Source: ZC4RG17 sp036380875
Lineage (GTDB): Bacteria > Actinomycetota > Acidimicrobiia > Spongiisociales > ZC4RG35
Assembly: GCA_036380875.1 (NCBI GenBank)
Contig: DASVDX010000072.1
Span: 1-64,000 of the forward strand
Reading direction: 5' to 3'
DNA: 64,000 nt
Within the stretch, counting starts at the first letter, position 1, and each line of letters opens with the position of its first letter. The position numbers and the translations under genes were made by a program. Of this stretch, positions 1 through 8,409 are shown piece after piece. The notes under the pieces are model-generated. The model saw nothing but the letters and a program-made list of their open reading frames with translations, did not search any database and was not told the origin of the DNA.

Positions 1-1046
1 GGCTCTTCGTCCCCCCGCTCCTGGCGCTTGATCTGCTCCCAGTTGGCGGCCACCTCGGCGGCGTCCTCCACCTCCACGTCCCCGAACACGTGGGGATGAC
101 GCCTCACCAGCTTCTCCTGGAGACGGGAGGCTACGTCGTCGATGTCGAACACGCCTTTCTCGGAGGCGATGACGGCGTGGAACAGCACCTGCAGGAGCAC
201 GTCCCCCAGCTCGTCCTCGACGGCGTCGTAGGCCACGTAGTCGATCTCCTCGTCGTCGTCCGGAAGGCGAGAGATCGCCTCGACGAGCTCGTACGTCTCC
301 TCGAGCAGGTGGCGCAGCAGGGTGTGGTGGGTCTGGCTACGGTCCCACGGGCACTCGGCCCGCAAGCGCCGGCCCACCCCCACCAGGCCGAACAGGCCCG
401 CCGGATCGGTGTCGATGAACATGGACGTCCGGAACCCGGCCACATCGGCCGGGACCTCGTCGACCGGGACGGTCACGACGCTCTCGTCGTCGGCCCCGAG
501 GTTGGCCAGTACCGTCACTCGTGCGCCCTCGGGAAGGACGCGGGAGAGAGCGGCGCTCACGTCGGCCAGGATCTCGGGACGGTCCAGGTGACCGATGATG
601 GTCGGGGCGTCGAGCGCCAGGGGGTGGGGAAGGTCATGGCCGTTGATGACGCGAAGGCCGCGGTCGAGCGGGTCGTAGCCCATCCTGGCGAGCACGGCGT
701 CGACGAAGGACTCTGCGGGTATCACCTCGGCGTCCGGGAACCGGCCGAGGAGCTTTTTCACCGCGAACTCCCCCACCATCGGGCTCCCGGGCACGGCGTA
801 GATCGTCGCTCCGACCGCCATGTAGTCGGCGACGCGATCGGCTATCGCCTCGTACACGTCCTCGAACTCCTCGAACCTCTCATAGAGGTCGTCGCAGGCG
901 ACGACCGGGCGCAATTCGGCGAGTTGGGCCGCGGCCGGGTGGTGCATCGTCCGCACGACCACCGAATAGGCGGGGTCGACGAGCAAGTTGCGGTGGAACA
1001 CCGGGAGCCGGGCGAGATCGCCCGGCCCCAGGCCGGTGACTATCAG
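1..1046 (-). CDS. mazG: MazG-family NTP pyrophosphohydrolase fused to a tetrapyrrole-methylase-like domain (partial)
   Basis: This is a YabN-type fusion protein that probably hydrolyses non-canonical nucleoside triphosphates; its 3' end lies outside the window. The N-terminal part (about residues 1-220) begins IVTGLGPGDL and carries YAVPGSPMVGE, as in the SAM-dependent tetrapyrrole methylase fold. The MazG domain follows with CPWDRSQTHHTLLRHLLEE and the acidic motif EDELGDVLLQ. The reading frame is open for all 348 visible codons. The N-terminal beta strand starts directly after the upstream surA-like stop, and no ATG, GTG or TTG precedes it in frame; the CTG at 1046, overlapping the TGA as CTGA, is the best candidate start. 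It follows the surA-like gene and mfd in one minus-strand run. Confidence 0.88.
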   Translation of the reverse strand, partial: MIVTGLGPGDLARLPVFHRNLLVDPAYSVVVRTMHHPAAAQLAELRPVVACDDLYERFEEFEDVYEAIADRVADYMAVGATIYAVPGSPMVGEFAVKKLLGRFPDAEVIPAESFVDAVLARMGYDPLDRGLRVINGHDLPHPLALDAPTIIGHLDRPEILADVSAALSRVLPEGARVTVLANLGADDESVVTVPVDEVPADVAGFRTSMFIDTDPAGLFGLVGVGRRLRAECPWDRSQTHHTLLRHLLEETYELVEAISRLPDDDEEIDYVAYDAVEDELGDVLLQVLFHAVIASEKGVFDIDDVASRLQEKLVRRHPHVFGDVEVEDAAEVAANWEQIKRQERGDEE

Positions 1047-2068
1047 CCGCCGCTGGTCGTGTCGGGAGTCGTGCTCGCCGGCGTCGTGCTCGACGGAGCC
1101 GAGCCCGGCGCCGTAGTCCCCGGTGTCGACGGTGGCGTCGCGCCCGGAGGCTGCACCATCGGCTGGGGGTCGACCACCCATGTCCCGTACTCCTCGTTGA
1201 CGGTCACTTCGGCCTCCCGGAGCTTCTCGCCCAGCCAGCCATCGATCGCCACAGCCTGGCTCTGCCGCTTCAGCTGCTCGCGGATCTCCTCGTCGGTCGG
1301 CAGCTCGTCGGGGGCGGGGCCGGTGCGATCGTAGACCTGCAGGACGTGGAAGCCGAACAGCGACTGGACCGGACCCGTCACCGCGTCGATCTCGGCGTTG
1401 ACGGCAGCATCGCGGAACTCGTCCACGTAGTCGCCGGCTGGGGCGCAACCCAGGTCACCGCCGTTGCCGGCGGCGGAGGGATCCACCGACACCTCGGCGG
1501 CGACGTCCTCGAACGACTCGCCACCTTCGATCCGCTCGAGGGCGGCCTGAGCCTCCTGCTCGCTCGACACGAGGATGTGGCGCACGCACACCTCGGTGAG
1601 CCGGGCTTGCTCCACGCTCCGGGCTTCGTCGATTTCCTCCTGCGTCGGGTCTTCGAGGTCCTCGCCGAGCCGGGACGCGACTCGCTCTTGGATGAGCTGC
1701 GCCTTGAAGAGGCGACGGATGGCGCCCTCGGACAGCTGCTCCTCTTGAGCGATCTGCTCGAGGGTGATCTCCTGTTGCTGCGCCGCCAACACGGACTCGA
1801 TCTCGGCTTCGACCTCGTCGTCCGTCGGGCTCACCTCGAACTCCTCGGCCGCGGCGTCCTCCAGGATCTGCAACTGGATGAGGAACGTGAGGTATTGGGC
1901 GAACAGGGCCGGCTCCATCGTGCCGGTGTTCTCGTAGGGCAGCGACTCGACATCCGACACCGTTATCTCGGCGTCACCGACGGTGGCCGCGACAGCGCCG
2001 CCGGAGCCTGCGCCGCAGGCAGCGAGCGCCAGCGTCGAGGCGAGGGCAAGGGAGAGCAATCGTTTCAC
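1043..2068 (-). CDS. SurA/PrsA-like peptidyl-prolyl isomerase lipoprotein
   Basis: A predicted extracytoplasmic folding chaperone of 341 aa. It has a lipoprotein signal (MKRLLSLALASTLALAAC, lipobox Cys18), a SurA-N-like helical segment (about residues 30-150), and a parvulin rotamase domain (about 155-265) containing VRHILVSSEQEA, a GGDLGC segment and FGFHVLQV. The C-terminus is a Pro/Thr/Ser-rich, probably disordered tail. The GTG start is preceded by AGAGG at workable spacing. The gene lies 60 nt downstream of mfd and its stop overlaps the proposed mazG start, as in the mfd/surA/mazG neighbourhood seen in other Actinobacteria. Confidence 0.92.
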   Translation of the reverse strand: MKRLLSLALASTLALAACGAGSGGAVAATVGDAEITVSDVESLPYENTGTMEPALFAQYLTFLIQLQILEDAAAEEFEVSPTDDEVEAEIESVLAAQQQEITLEQIAQEEQLSEGAIRRLFKAQLIQERVASRLGEDLEDPTQEEIDEARSVEQARLTEVCVRHILVSSEQEAQAALERIEGGESFEDVAAEVSVDPSAAGNGGDLGCAPAGDYVDEFRDAAVNAEIDAVTGPVQSLFGFHVLQVYDRTGPAPDELPTDEEIREQLKRQSQAVAIDGWLGEKLREAEVTVNEEYGTWVVDPQPMVQPPGATPPSTPGTTAPGSAPSSTTPASTTPDTTSGG

Positions 2069-2128
2069 AAGTGAACCTCTGGACGAATCGAGGGGAATCA
2101 GGCGGCTGATGGTATCCGTCGAATCGGG

Positions 2129-5100
2129 CTACGACGACTCGGACGGCTCCTCAGGTGGCGGCCACATGGTGCGGAGGAATTCCAGCAGCCCTTCGACCAG
2201 CGGCTCCGGTGACGGGATGAACAACGTGGCTTCAGCCGCCCGCAGGACGGCCCGGGGCATGAGCCGATCGAGGCGCACCTCCTGGGAGGCCGACAGGTCG
2301 ACGGGCGAGAGCCGGATCTCGTGGCGGAGGGCGACTATCTCACGGAGGCCGATGCGGATGGCCTCGACCCGGATCCGGGCGATGTCGATGAGCGCCATCG
2401 CCGGGCCCGGCGGCGGCCCGAAACGGTCGGTCCACTCGGCGATGACGTCTTCGATATCGGCAGGTGTGGTCGCCGCCGCCAGGCGCCGGTACGCCTCCAA
2501 CCGAACCGACTGGTCGGCGACGTAGGAGCTCGGGAGCTGGGCGTCCACCGGCAGGTCGATCCGGACCTCCGGCGGAGCCGCCGGCTCGTGCTCTCGCCCT
2601 TCGAGCTCCGCCACGGCCTCGGCGACCAACTCTGTGTAGAGGTCGAAGCCGACAGCGGCGATGTGGCCGGACTGCACCTCACCGAGGATCGAGCCCGCCC
2701 CTCGGATCTCGAGGTCGCGCACCGCCAGCCGGAACCCGGAGCCCAGCTCGGTCGCCTCTCCGATCGCCTCCAGGCGGCGGTGCGCCTCCTCGGTCAGCGA
2801 CCTTTCGGCCGGGTGGAAGAGGTAGGCGTAGGCACGCTGGTTGGAACGGCCCACGCGGCCCCGCAGCTGATACAACTGGGCCAGTCCCAGGAGATCCGCC
2901 CGCTCCACGATCAGCGTGTTGACCTGGGGTAGGTCGAGTCCCGACTCGATGATCGTCGTCGCCACCAGCACGTCGTATTCGCCCGCCCAGAAGTCGAGCA
3001 TCACCTGCTCGAGCTGGCCCTCCGACATCTGGCCGTGGGCGACGGCGTAGCGGGCGTCGGGCACCAGTTGTTTCAGGCGCGCCACCGCCCGGTCGATCGA
3101 CTGGACGCGGTTGTGGACGTAGAAGACCTGGCCTTCGCGCAGCAACTCGCGACGGATCGCCGCCGACACGGCCTGTTCGTCCCAGGGGCCTACGTAGGTG
3201 AGGATCGGGAGGCGATCCTCCGGTGGGGTGCGGATGTGGGAGACATCCCTGATCCCCGTGAGGGCCATCTCCAGGGTGCGCGGTATCGGCGTCGCGGTGA
3301 GGGTGAGGACGTCCACGCCCACCTTGAGCCGCTTCAGGGCGTCCTTGGCGTTCACGCCGAAGCGTTGCTCCTCGTCGATCACCAGCAATCCGAGGTCCTC
3401 GAACCGCACGTCGTCAGAGAGAAGACGGTGGGTCCCCACCACCACATCGACCGCTCCGCTGGCCAGTCCGGCAACGACTGCCTTCTGCTGGCGCGGCGTC
3501 AGGAACCGGGACAGCACCTCGACCCGGATGGGGTACGGCGCCATTCGCTCGGAGAACGTCTGGTGGTGCTGCTGGGCCAGGAGGGTGGTGGGACAGAGGA
3601 CCGCCACTTGTTTGCCCGCCTGCACCGCCTTGAAGGCAGCGCGTATCGCCACCTCGGTCTTGCCGAAGCCGACGTCGCCGAACACCAGGCGGTCCATCAC
3701 CTTGTCGGACTCCATGTCGGCTTTGACATCGGCGATGGCGGTGAGCTGGTCGGGGGTCTCCTCGTAGGGGAACGCCTCCTCCAGCTCCCGCTGCCAGGGC
3801 GTGTCGGCCGGGAAGGCGTACCCCTTCGCCCGGGCCCGGCGCCGGTGGAGGTCGACCACCTGCTCGGCCACGGCGGCGACCGCCTTGCGCACCCGGTTCC
3901 GCTGTTCGGACCAGTCTTTGCCGCCCATCCGCGAGATGCGGGGTGTCTCTCCCCCGGTGTATTTGGTTACGGCCGCCAGCTGGTCGGTCGGGACATACAG
4001 GCGGTCCTCTCCCTGGTAGGCGATCACCAGGTACTCGCGCTCGACGCCGGCCATCGTGCGGGTCACGAGGCCCTCGAAGCGGCCGATGCCGTGTTGGTGA
4101 TGGACGACGTAGTCGCCTTCGGTCAGGTCTCCGTAGTCCTGGCGCTCCGCTCCGCGCCGCCGCCCCGCCCGCCTGTGCGAACGGCGGCGGCCGGCGATCT
4201 CCTGCTCGCCGAGGACAGCTACCCCCGCACTCGGCGCCACGAAGCCGTGGTGGATACCGGTGGAGAGCACCACCGCTTCCCCGGTGAATTCGGCGCCAGT
4301 GGCGATGGCAAGACCGTGTTCGCCCAGGACCCTCGACACACGCTGGGCGGCGGGCTCGCCGTCCATGGCGACCACGACAGCGATACCCCGGGAGATGAGG
4401 CGCCCGAGACCGGCGGCGACCGACTCGGGGTCTCCGGCCACGGCGTCGAAGCCTCGCAGCTCGAGCACCGGATCGCCGGGGCCGGTGGGCACAGCCGGCA
4501 TCTCCAGCACATGGCCTTTCGGTTCGAGCTCACCGAAGAGCAGCGGGTGCTCGCCTGCGGCCGGCGCCCGCTCACCCCAGGTGGGAGCCAGAGCGGCGGC
4601 CAGCTCCTGCTCCTCTTTCATCAGCTCGCGGGAACGGTCCCGGGCCCGGCTGGGGTCGAGCATCACCACGAGGGCGTTGTCGACCTCGTCGAGGAGCGTG
4701 CGATCGGGAACCAGCCACGGGATCCACGACTCCATGCCGGCGAACATCTGACCGGTGGCGATCCGCTCGAACGTGTCGGCGGCCCACGGCTCCGTCTCGA
4801 CGAGGCGGGCGGCTCGGTCGGCGATCTCACCTTCGGGCCGCAGCTCCCGCGCCGGGTACACCTCGACGCTGTCCACCTGGTCGGCGGACCGCTGGTTCGC
4901 CACCGTGAACTCGCGCAAGTCCTCGACTTCGTCTCCCCAGAAGTCGATCCGGACCGGCATGTCCGCCTGAGCTGGGAACACGTCGACGATGCCGCCCCGG
5001 ACGGCGAACTCTCCGCGGCTCTCCACCCGGTCGGAGCGGTGGTATCCGAACGACGCCAGGCGATGGGTGAGCTCAGACAGGTCGACTTCCATGCCCCGCT

Positions 5101-5491
5101 CGAACCGGATCGGCTCGACGGGCGAGGGGCTCACCTTCTGTACGACACCTCTGACGGGCGCCACGACGACGAGGCCCGGGCGCCCTTCGGCGAGGCGGTG
5201 GCGGGCCCGGGCGCGCATGGCCATCGTCTGGGCGTTGGGCGAGACGTGCTCGAACGGCAAGGTCTCCCAGGCGGGCAGGAGGAGGACGTCGCCACAGAAC
5301 AACTCCAGGTCCTCGACCAGTTCCTCGGCTTCCCGTTCGCCCGGTGTGACCACCAGCACCGGGCGGTCCTGGTGGGCGGCGAGGCCGGCGATCGCGTAGG
5401 CGCGTCCGCCCGTGCCCACGGCCCAGCGACCGGGGATGGGAGGAAGATCGTCGGGGCGCAGGCGCTCGACGAGCGCGGCGAGGGGGGCCAC
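2129..5491 (-). CDS. mfd: Transcription-repair coupling factor Mfd
   Basis: Mfd is the ATP-dependent translocase that removes RNA polymerase stalled at DNA lesions and recruits UvrA. The 1120-aa length is normal. The order is a UvrB-like N-terminal module, an Arg-rich linker, the RNA-polymerase-interacting domain (GDYVVHHQHGIGRFEGL, about residue 460), the RecG-like translocase (Walker A GDVGFGKTEVA, DEEQ box IDEEQRFGV, TATPIPRTL, QLRGRVGRS) and a C-terminal TRCF domain. The GTG start is supported by a -10-like TACCAT 6 nt upstream. The neighbours epimerase, surA-like and mazG lie on the same strand. Confidence 0.98.
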   Translation of the reverse strand: MAPLAALVERLRPDDLPPIPGRWAVGTGGRAYAIAGLAAHQDRPVLVVTPGEREAEELVEDLELFCGDVLLLPAWETLPFEHVSPNAQTMAMRARARHRLAEGRPGLVVVAPVRGVVQKVSPSPVEPIRFERGMEVDLSELTHRLASFGYHRSDRVESRGEFAVRGGIVDVFPAQADMPVRIDFWGDEVEDLREFTVANQRSADQVDSVEVYPARELRPEGEIADRAARLVETEPWAADTFERIATGQMFAGMESWIPWLVPDRTLLDEVDNALVVMLDPSRARDRSRELMKEEQELAAALAPTWGERAPAAGEHPLLFGELEPKGHVLEMPAVPTGPGDPVLELRGFDAVAGDPESVAAGLGRLISRGIAVVVAMDGEPAAQRVSRVLGEHGLAIATGAEFTGEAVVLSTGIHHGFVAPSAGVAVLGEQEIAGRRRSHRRAGRRRGAERQDYGDLTEGDYVVHHQHGIGRFEGLVTRTMAGVEREYLVIAYQGEDRLYVPTDQLAAVTKYTGGETPRISRMGGKDWSEQRNRVRKAVAAVAEQVVDLHRRRARAKGYAFPADTPWQRELEEAFPYEETPDQLTAIADVKADMESDKVMDRLVFGDVGFGKTEVAIRAAFKAVQAGKQVAVLCPTTLLAQQHHQTFSERMAPYPIRVEVLSRFLTPRQQKAVVAGLASGAVDVVVGTHRLLSDDVRFEDLGLLVIDEEQRFGVNAKDALKRLKVGVDVLTLTATPIPRTLEMALTGIRDVSHIRTPPEDRLPILTYVGPWDEQAVSAAIRRELLREGQVFYVHNRVQSIDRAVARLKQLVPDARYAVAHGQMSEGQLEQVMLDFWAGEYDVLVATTIIESGLDLPQVNTLIVERADLLGLAQLYQLRGRVGRSNQRAYAYLFHPAERSLTEEAHRRLEAIGEATELGSGFRLAVRDLEIRGAGSILGEVQSGHIAAVGFDLYTELVAEAVAELEGREHEPAAPPEVRIDLPVDAQLPSSYVADQSVRLEAYRRLAAATTPADIEDVIAEWTDRFGPPPGPAMALIDIARIRVEAIRIGLREIVALRHEIRLSPVDLSASQEVRLDRLMPRAVLRAAEATLFIPSPEPLVEGLLEFLRTMWPPPEEPSESS

Positions 5492-5497
5492 AGGCGA

Positions 5498-5503
5498 ATG
5501 GTA
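5498..5503 (-). promoter_or_regulatory. -10 element of a leaderless mfd promoter
   Basis: On the minus strand TACCAT lies exactly 6 nt before the mfd GTG. No Shine-Dalgarno lies between them, so the transcript probably begins at or next to the start codon. The -35 is not recognisable. Confidence 0.5.
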
Positions 5504-5531
5504 AGGGGAGTGCCGCGATTGGTGAACCGAG

Positions 5532-6500
5532 TTACATCAGCCCCTCGTCCTGGAACCACTCCACCATCCGTTGGAGAGTCTCCTCGGCGGTCCGGTAGTG
5601 GAGTCCCAGCTCGCGGGTGGCCTTGGAGCCGTCGTGGCGGTGGCCGTGAGCGATGACCCGGACCATCTCCGGACACAGCGGCGGCTGCTTCTTCGCGACC
5701 CGGGCGACGGCGGCGACCACGGCGGAACCGGCCCAGGCCACGCCGATCGGCAGGAAGCGGGCGTTGACGGGACGCCCCAGGATCTTCGCCGCCAGGTCGA
5801 TCGCCTCCGACACCGTCGTGGTGAATCCACTGAGTAGGTATCGCTCGCCCGGTTTCCCGTTGAGGGCGGCGAGACGGTGACCTCGGGCGCAGTCGTCGAT
5901 GTCGATCATGGTCACGACCGACTCGACGAGGAACGGCAGCTTGCCTCTCAGGACCGACAGGATGAGCTTTCCCGTCCCGGTGGCTCGACCCGGGCCCTGC
6001 ACCGAGCTCGGATTGACGGCCACCACCTCGACCGGGGTCTTCTCGGCGAAGGCCACCCGTTCGGCGTGGTGCTTCGACTTCTCGTACTCGGACAGGTAGT
6101 AGCCCCGATGGGGCGTCTCCTCGGTGGCGACCTCTCCTTTCCTCTCGCCGATCGTGGACGCCGACGACGTGAGCACCATGCGCTTCACCCCGGCGGCCGC
6201 ACAGGCCCGCAGGACCGTTCGAGTCCCATCCACGTTGACCCGGTACATGTGGGAGGGATCCCGGGAGCACATCTCGTTGACACCGGCTACGTGGTAGACG
6301 ATCTCCGCGCCCTGGAAGGCGGCGACCATCGCCGCATGGTCGAGGACGTCGCCCAGAGCGGGCCGCGCTCCGAGCGCCTCCAGGGCGGCGGCCGACTCGT
6401 CCGAACGTGCCACGGCGGTGACCTCGTCGCCACAGTCGACGAGATGGCGGACCACCGCCGCGCCCACGACGCCCGATCCGCCCGTCACCGCCACCCTCAT
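5532..6500 (-). CDS. NAD(P)-dependent epimerase/dehydratase (extended SDR)
   Basis: An extended short-chain dehydrogenase of 322 aa. The Rossmann nucleotide motif is at the N-terminus (VTGGSGVVGAAVVRHL), with the catalytic pattern TSSAS then YEKSK (YxxxK) near residues 130-155 and VNPSSVQGPG after it. It resembles the hopanoid-sugar-epimerase/3-beta-HSD-like branch, but the substrate cannot be read from sequence. A GGAG Shine-Dalgarno sits about 6 nt before the ATG. It lies 10 nt downstream of pgsA and 40 nt upstream of mfd, so it is probably cotranscribed with pgsA. An epimerase at this position in the pth-mfd neighbourhood is unusual. Confidence 0.85.
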   Translation of the reverse strand: MRVAVTGGSGVVGAAVVRHLVDCGDEVTAVARSDESAAALEALGARPALGDVLDHAAMVAAFQGAEIVYHVAGVNEMCSRDPSHMYRVNVDGTRTVLRACAAAGVKRMVLTSSASTIGERKGEVATEETPHRGYYLSEYEKSKHHAERVAFAEKTPVEVVAVNPSSVQGPGRATGTGKLILSVLRGKLPFLVESVVTMIDIDDCARGHRLAALNGKPGERYLLSGFTTTVSEAIDLAAKILGRPVNARFLPIGVAWAGSAVVAAVARVAKKQPPLCPEMVRVIAHGHRHDGSKATRELGLHYRTAEETLQRMVEWFQDEGLM

Positions 6501-6510
6501 CAGGACTCCT

Positions 6511-7062
6511 TCATGCCGGCTGGGGCTTGCGCACCACGTGCCAGAAGGCGGTGAGGTAGTTCCAGAACGAGGCGACCGTGATCACGACCGCTACCGCCAT
6601 CGCCCATTGATCGAGATACCACGGCCCCCAGCGGTCGGGCAGCCGCAGGTAGGCGAGGAAGATGGCGACGAACTGGAAGGCGGCCTTGATCTTGCCCCAG
6701 GTGGAGGGACGGATCAGCCCGCCACTCGTCGCCACGACGCCGCGCAGCGCCATCACCGCGAACTCCCGGAAGATGATCACGAACGCCGCCCAGATGGACA
6801 CACGGTCGATCGACACCAGCGCTAGCAGCGCCCCGGTCACGAGCACCTTGTCGGCTGTCGTGTCCAAGAAGGCGCCGAGGACGGACTCCTGCTTCCAGCG
6901 GCGCGCCAGGTACCCGTCGAGGAAGTCGGTCAGCGCGGCCACGGCGAACACGGCGGCCGCCCAGCCCAGGTTGTGGGCGATCTCGTCGCCGGCGCGGGTC
7001 AAGGCCATGATCACGGGGACTATGAGAACCCGTGCCAAGGCGAGAAGATCGGGAACCGAGAT
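6511..7062 (-). CDS. pgsA: CDP-alcohol phosphatidyltransferase (phosphatidylglycerophosphate synthase-like)
   Basis: A membrane enzyme that transfers a phosphatidyl group from CDP-diacylglycerol, most likely to glycerol 3-phosphate. The complete CDP-OH-P signature is present (DFLDGYLARR, then G three residues before the first D of FLDTTADK), and there are several hydrophobic helices. The conserved N-terminus ISVPDLLALARVLIVP starts before the first canonical start, a TTG at 7038. A strong AGAGGAGG (7068-7075) is spaced 5 nt from an ATC at 7062, so I place the start there (183 aa) as a probable non-canonical AUC start. TTG at 7038 would remove the conserved strand. Confidence 0.88.
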   Translation of the reverse strand: MSVPDLLALARVLIVPVIMALTRAGDEIAHNLGWAAAVFAVAALTDFLDGYLARRWKQESVLGAFLDTTADKVLVTGALLALVSIDRVSIWAAFVIIFREFAVMALRGVVATSGGLIRPSTWGKIKAAFQFVAIFLAYLRLPDRWGPWYLDQWAMAVAVVITVASFWNYLTAFWHVVRKPQPA

Positions 7063-7067
7063 CGCTG

Positions 7068-7075
7068 CCTCCTCT
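7068..7075 (-). promoter_or_regulatory. Strong Shine-Dalgarno deciding the pgsA start
   Basis: AGAGGAGG on the minus strand lies 5 nt upstream of an ATC codon in the pgsA frame. The next canonical start (TTG 7038) is about 30 nt away, too far for this site. Confidence 0.6.
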
Positions 7076-7129
7076 GGCGGGCGACGACCCGGCGGATGTT
7101 AGGACGATCCCGGGCTCGAATCGACGGCT

Positions 7130-7708
7130 CTACGCGGGGCGTCGCTGGCCCGCCATCTGGGTGGCTGCTTCGATGTCCGTCACCCAGGCGAGCGCGGCGT
7201 CGGCGGCGTCGGCGACGAGGAGGTCGATCTCGGCCCGCTCGGCGGCCGTGAACTTCCTCAGCACGAAGTCGGCCGGGTCCATCCGACCAGGCGGTCGGCC
7301 GACACCGGCCTTCAGGCGGACGAAGTCCCGGTGTCCCAGAGCGCGCTCGATGGAGCGGAGGCCGTTGTGACCGGCAGTGCCTCCGCCGACCTGGACGCGC
7401 AGTCTCCCGAATGGCAGGTCGATGTCGTCGTGGACGACGAGCAGGTCACTGCGCGAGTCGACTCCGAAGTACTGGACCAGCGCCCTCACCGGCCCGCCCG
7501 ACTCGTTCATGTAGGACAGCGGAGCGGCGAGCACCAATTTGTCGCCGTCCAGCCGCGTCTCGGCGATCTCGCACCGCACCCTCGAAGGGCCTCGCTTGAG
7601 ACGCTCCCCCAGGCGCTCCGCCACGACCTCGACTATCTCGAAGCCGAGGTTGTGGCGGGTGCCGGAGTACTCGGGCCCCGGGTTGCGGAGCCCGACTATC
7701 ACTTTCAC
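7130..7708 (-). CDS. pth: Peptidyl-tRNA hydrolase
   Basis: Recycles tRNA from peptidyl-tRNA released by ribosome drop-off; it is cytosolic and essential in most bacteria. The 192-aa length is typical. The active-site signatures are all there: VGLRNPGPEY and TRHNLGF (catalytic His19), SYMNESGGPV (Asn), VVHDDIDLPFG (Asp) and GGTAGHNGLRSI (Asn). The ATG overlaps the rplY stop as ATGA, the usual translationally coupled rplY-pth pair. Confidence 0.98.
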   Translation of the reverse strand: MKVIVGLRNPGPEYSGTRHNLGFEIVEVVAERLGERLKRGPSRVRCEIAETRLDGDKLVLAAPLSYMNESGGPVRALVQYFGVDSRSDLLVVHDDIDLPFGRLRVQVGGGTAGHNGLRSIERALGHRDFVRLKAGVGRPPGRMDPADFVLRKFTAAERAEIDLLVADAADAALAWVTDIEAATQMAGQRRPA

Positions 7709-8379
7709 TCCTCGCCGGAGGCCTCTTCGCCTTCCTCGGCGGCTTCCTCCGCCTCGGGCTCAGCCGACACAGCAGCCTCGGCCTCTTCGCCTTCCTCGGC
7801 CTCGGGCGCTTCTTCGACCTCCTCGGCGACCGGAGCCGTCACGCTGATGACGACCTCTTCGGGATCCTCGTGATAGGTCACGCCCTCGATCTGCGGCAGG
7901 TCGGCGACCCGCAGGACGCCACCCAGTTCCAGGTCGTTGATGTCGACCTCGATGTGGCTCGGGATCTGGGTGACGAGTGCCTCGATCATCACCGACGTGC
8001 GGGCGGGGCTGAGAACGCCGCCTTCGCGGACTCCCACCGGCTCACCCTCGAAGTGGATCGGCACTTCGGTGGTCACAGTCTCGGAGAGCGACACCTTCTG
8101 GAAGTCGACGTGGCGATACTCCGACCGGAAGGGATGCCGCTCGACGACGCGGGCCATGGTGAGGATCTCTTGGCCGTCCACATCGAGGTTGATGAGGGCG
8201 TTCAGCCCGGCCTCGGTGTGGAGGGCGGCGTACAACTCGCGGGCGTCTACCGCGATGCTGATCGGGTCCATTCCGTGCCCGTAGACGACTGCCGGAACCT
8301 GGCCCTCGCGGCGCAGCCGGCGCGAGGCCCGAGTGCCGGGTACGCGGCCGGTCCGGGCGCGCAGACTCACTTGCTCCAT
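7705..8379 (-). CDS. rplY: 50S ribosomal protein L25, CTC type
   Basis: Binds 5S rRNA in the large subunit. The protein (224 aa) has the L25 beta-barrel (RARTGRVPGTRASRRLRREG, VVYGHG), then the TL5/CTC C-terminal domain, then an acidic Glu/Ala tail of about 45 residues. The tail is encoded by repetitive DNA, including an exact 20-bp direct repeat at 7721-7740 and 7781-7800. An AAGGAG Shine-Dalgarno precedes the ATG. It leads the rplY-pth operon from a promoter inside the 3' end of the upstream hydrolase gene. Confidence 0.96.
   Translation of the reverse strand: MEQVSLRARTGRVPGTRASRRLRREGQVPAVVYGHGMDPISIAVDARELYAALHTEAGLNALINLDVDGQEILTMARVVERHPFRSEYRHVDFQKVSLSETVTTEVPIHFEGEPVGVREGGVLSPARTSVMIEALVTQIPSHIEVDINDLELGGVLRVADLPQIEGVTYHEDPEEVVISVTAPVAEEVEEAPEAEEGEEAEAAVSAEPEAEEAAEEGEEASGEE
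7721..7800. repeat. 20-bp direct repeat in the acidic tail of rplY
   Basis: The 20-mer GCCTCTTCGCCTTCCTCGGC occurs exactly at 7721-7740 and again at 7781-7800, 60 bp apart and in the same codon phase. Recombination between the copies would remove 20 codons of the acidic tail without a frameshift. Confidence 0.85.
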
Positions 8380-8409
8380 GACTAAAGACTCCTTGCGGAA
8401 GGGCGGTGC

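Noticed and set aside
3035..5656. An 873-codon plus-strand frame opposite mfd
   Set aside because: Antisense shadow; no domain, and its composition (His/Asp/Gly/Val-rich) is typical of the reverse of high-GC codons.
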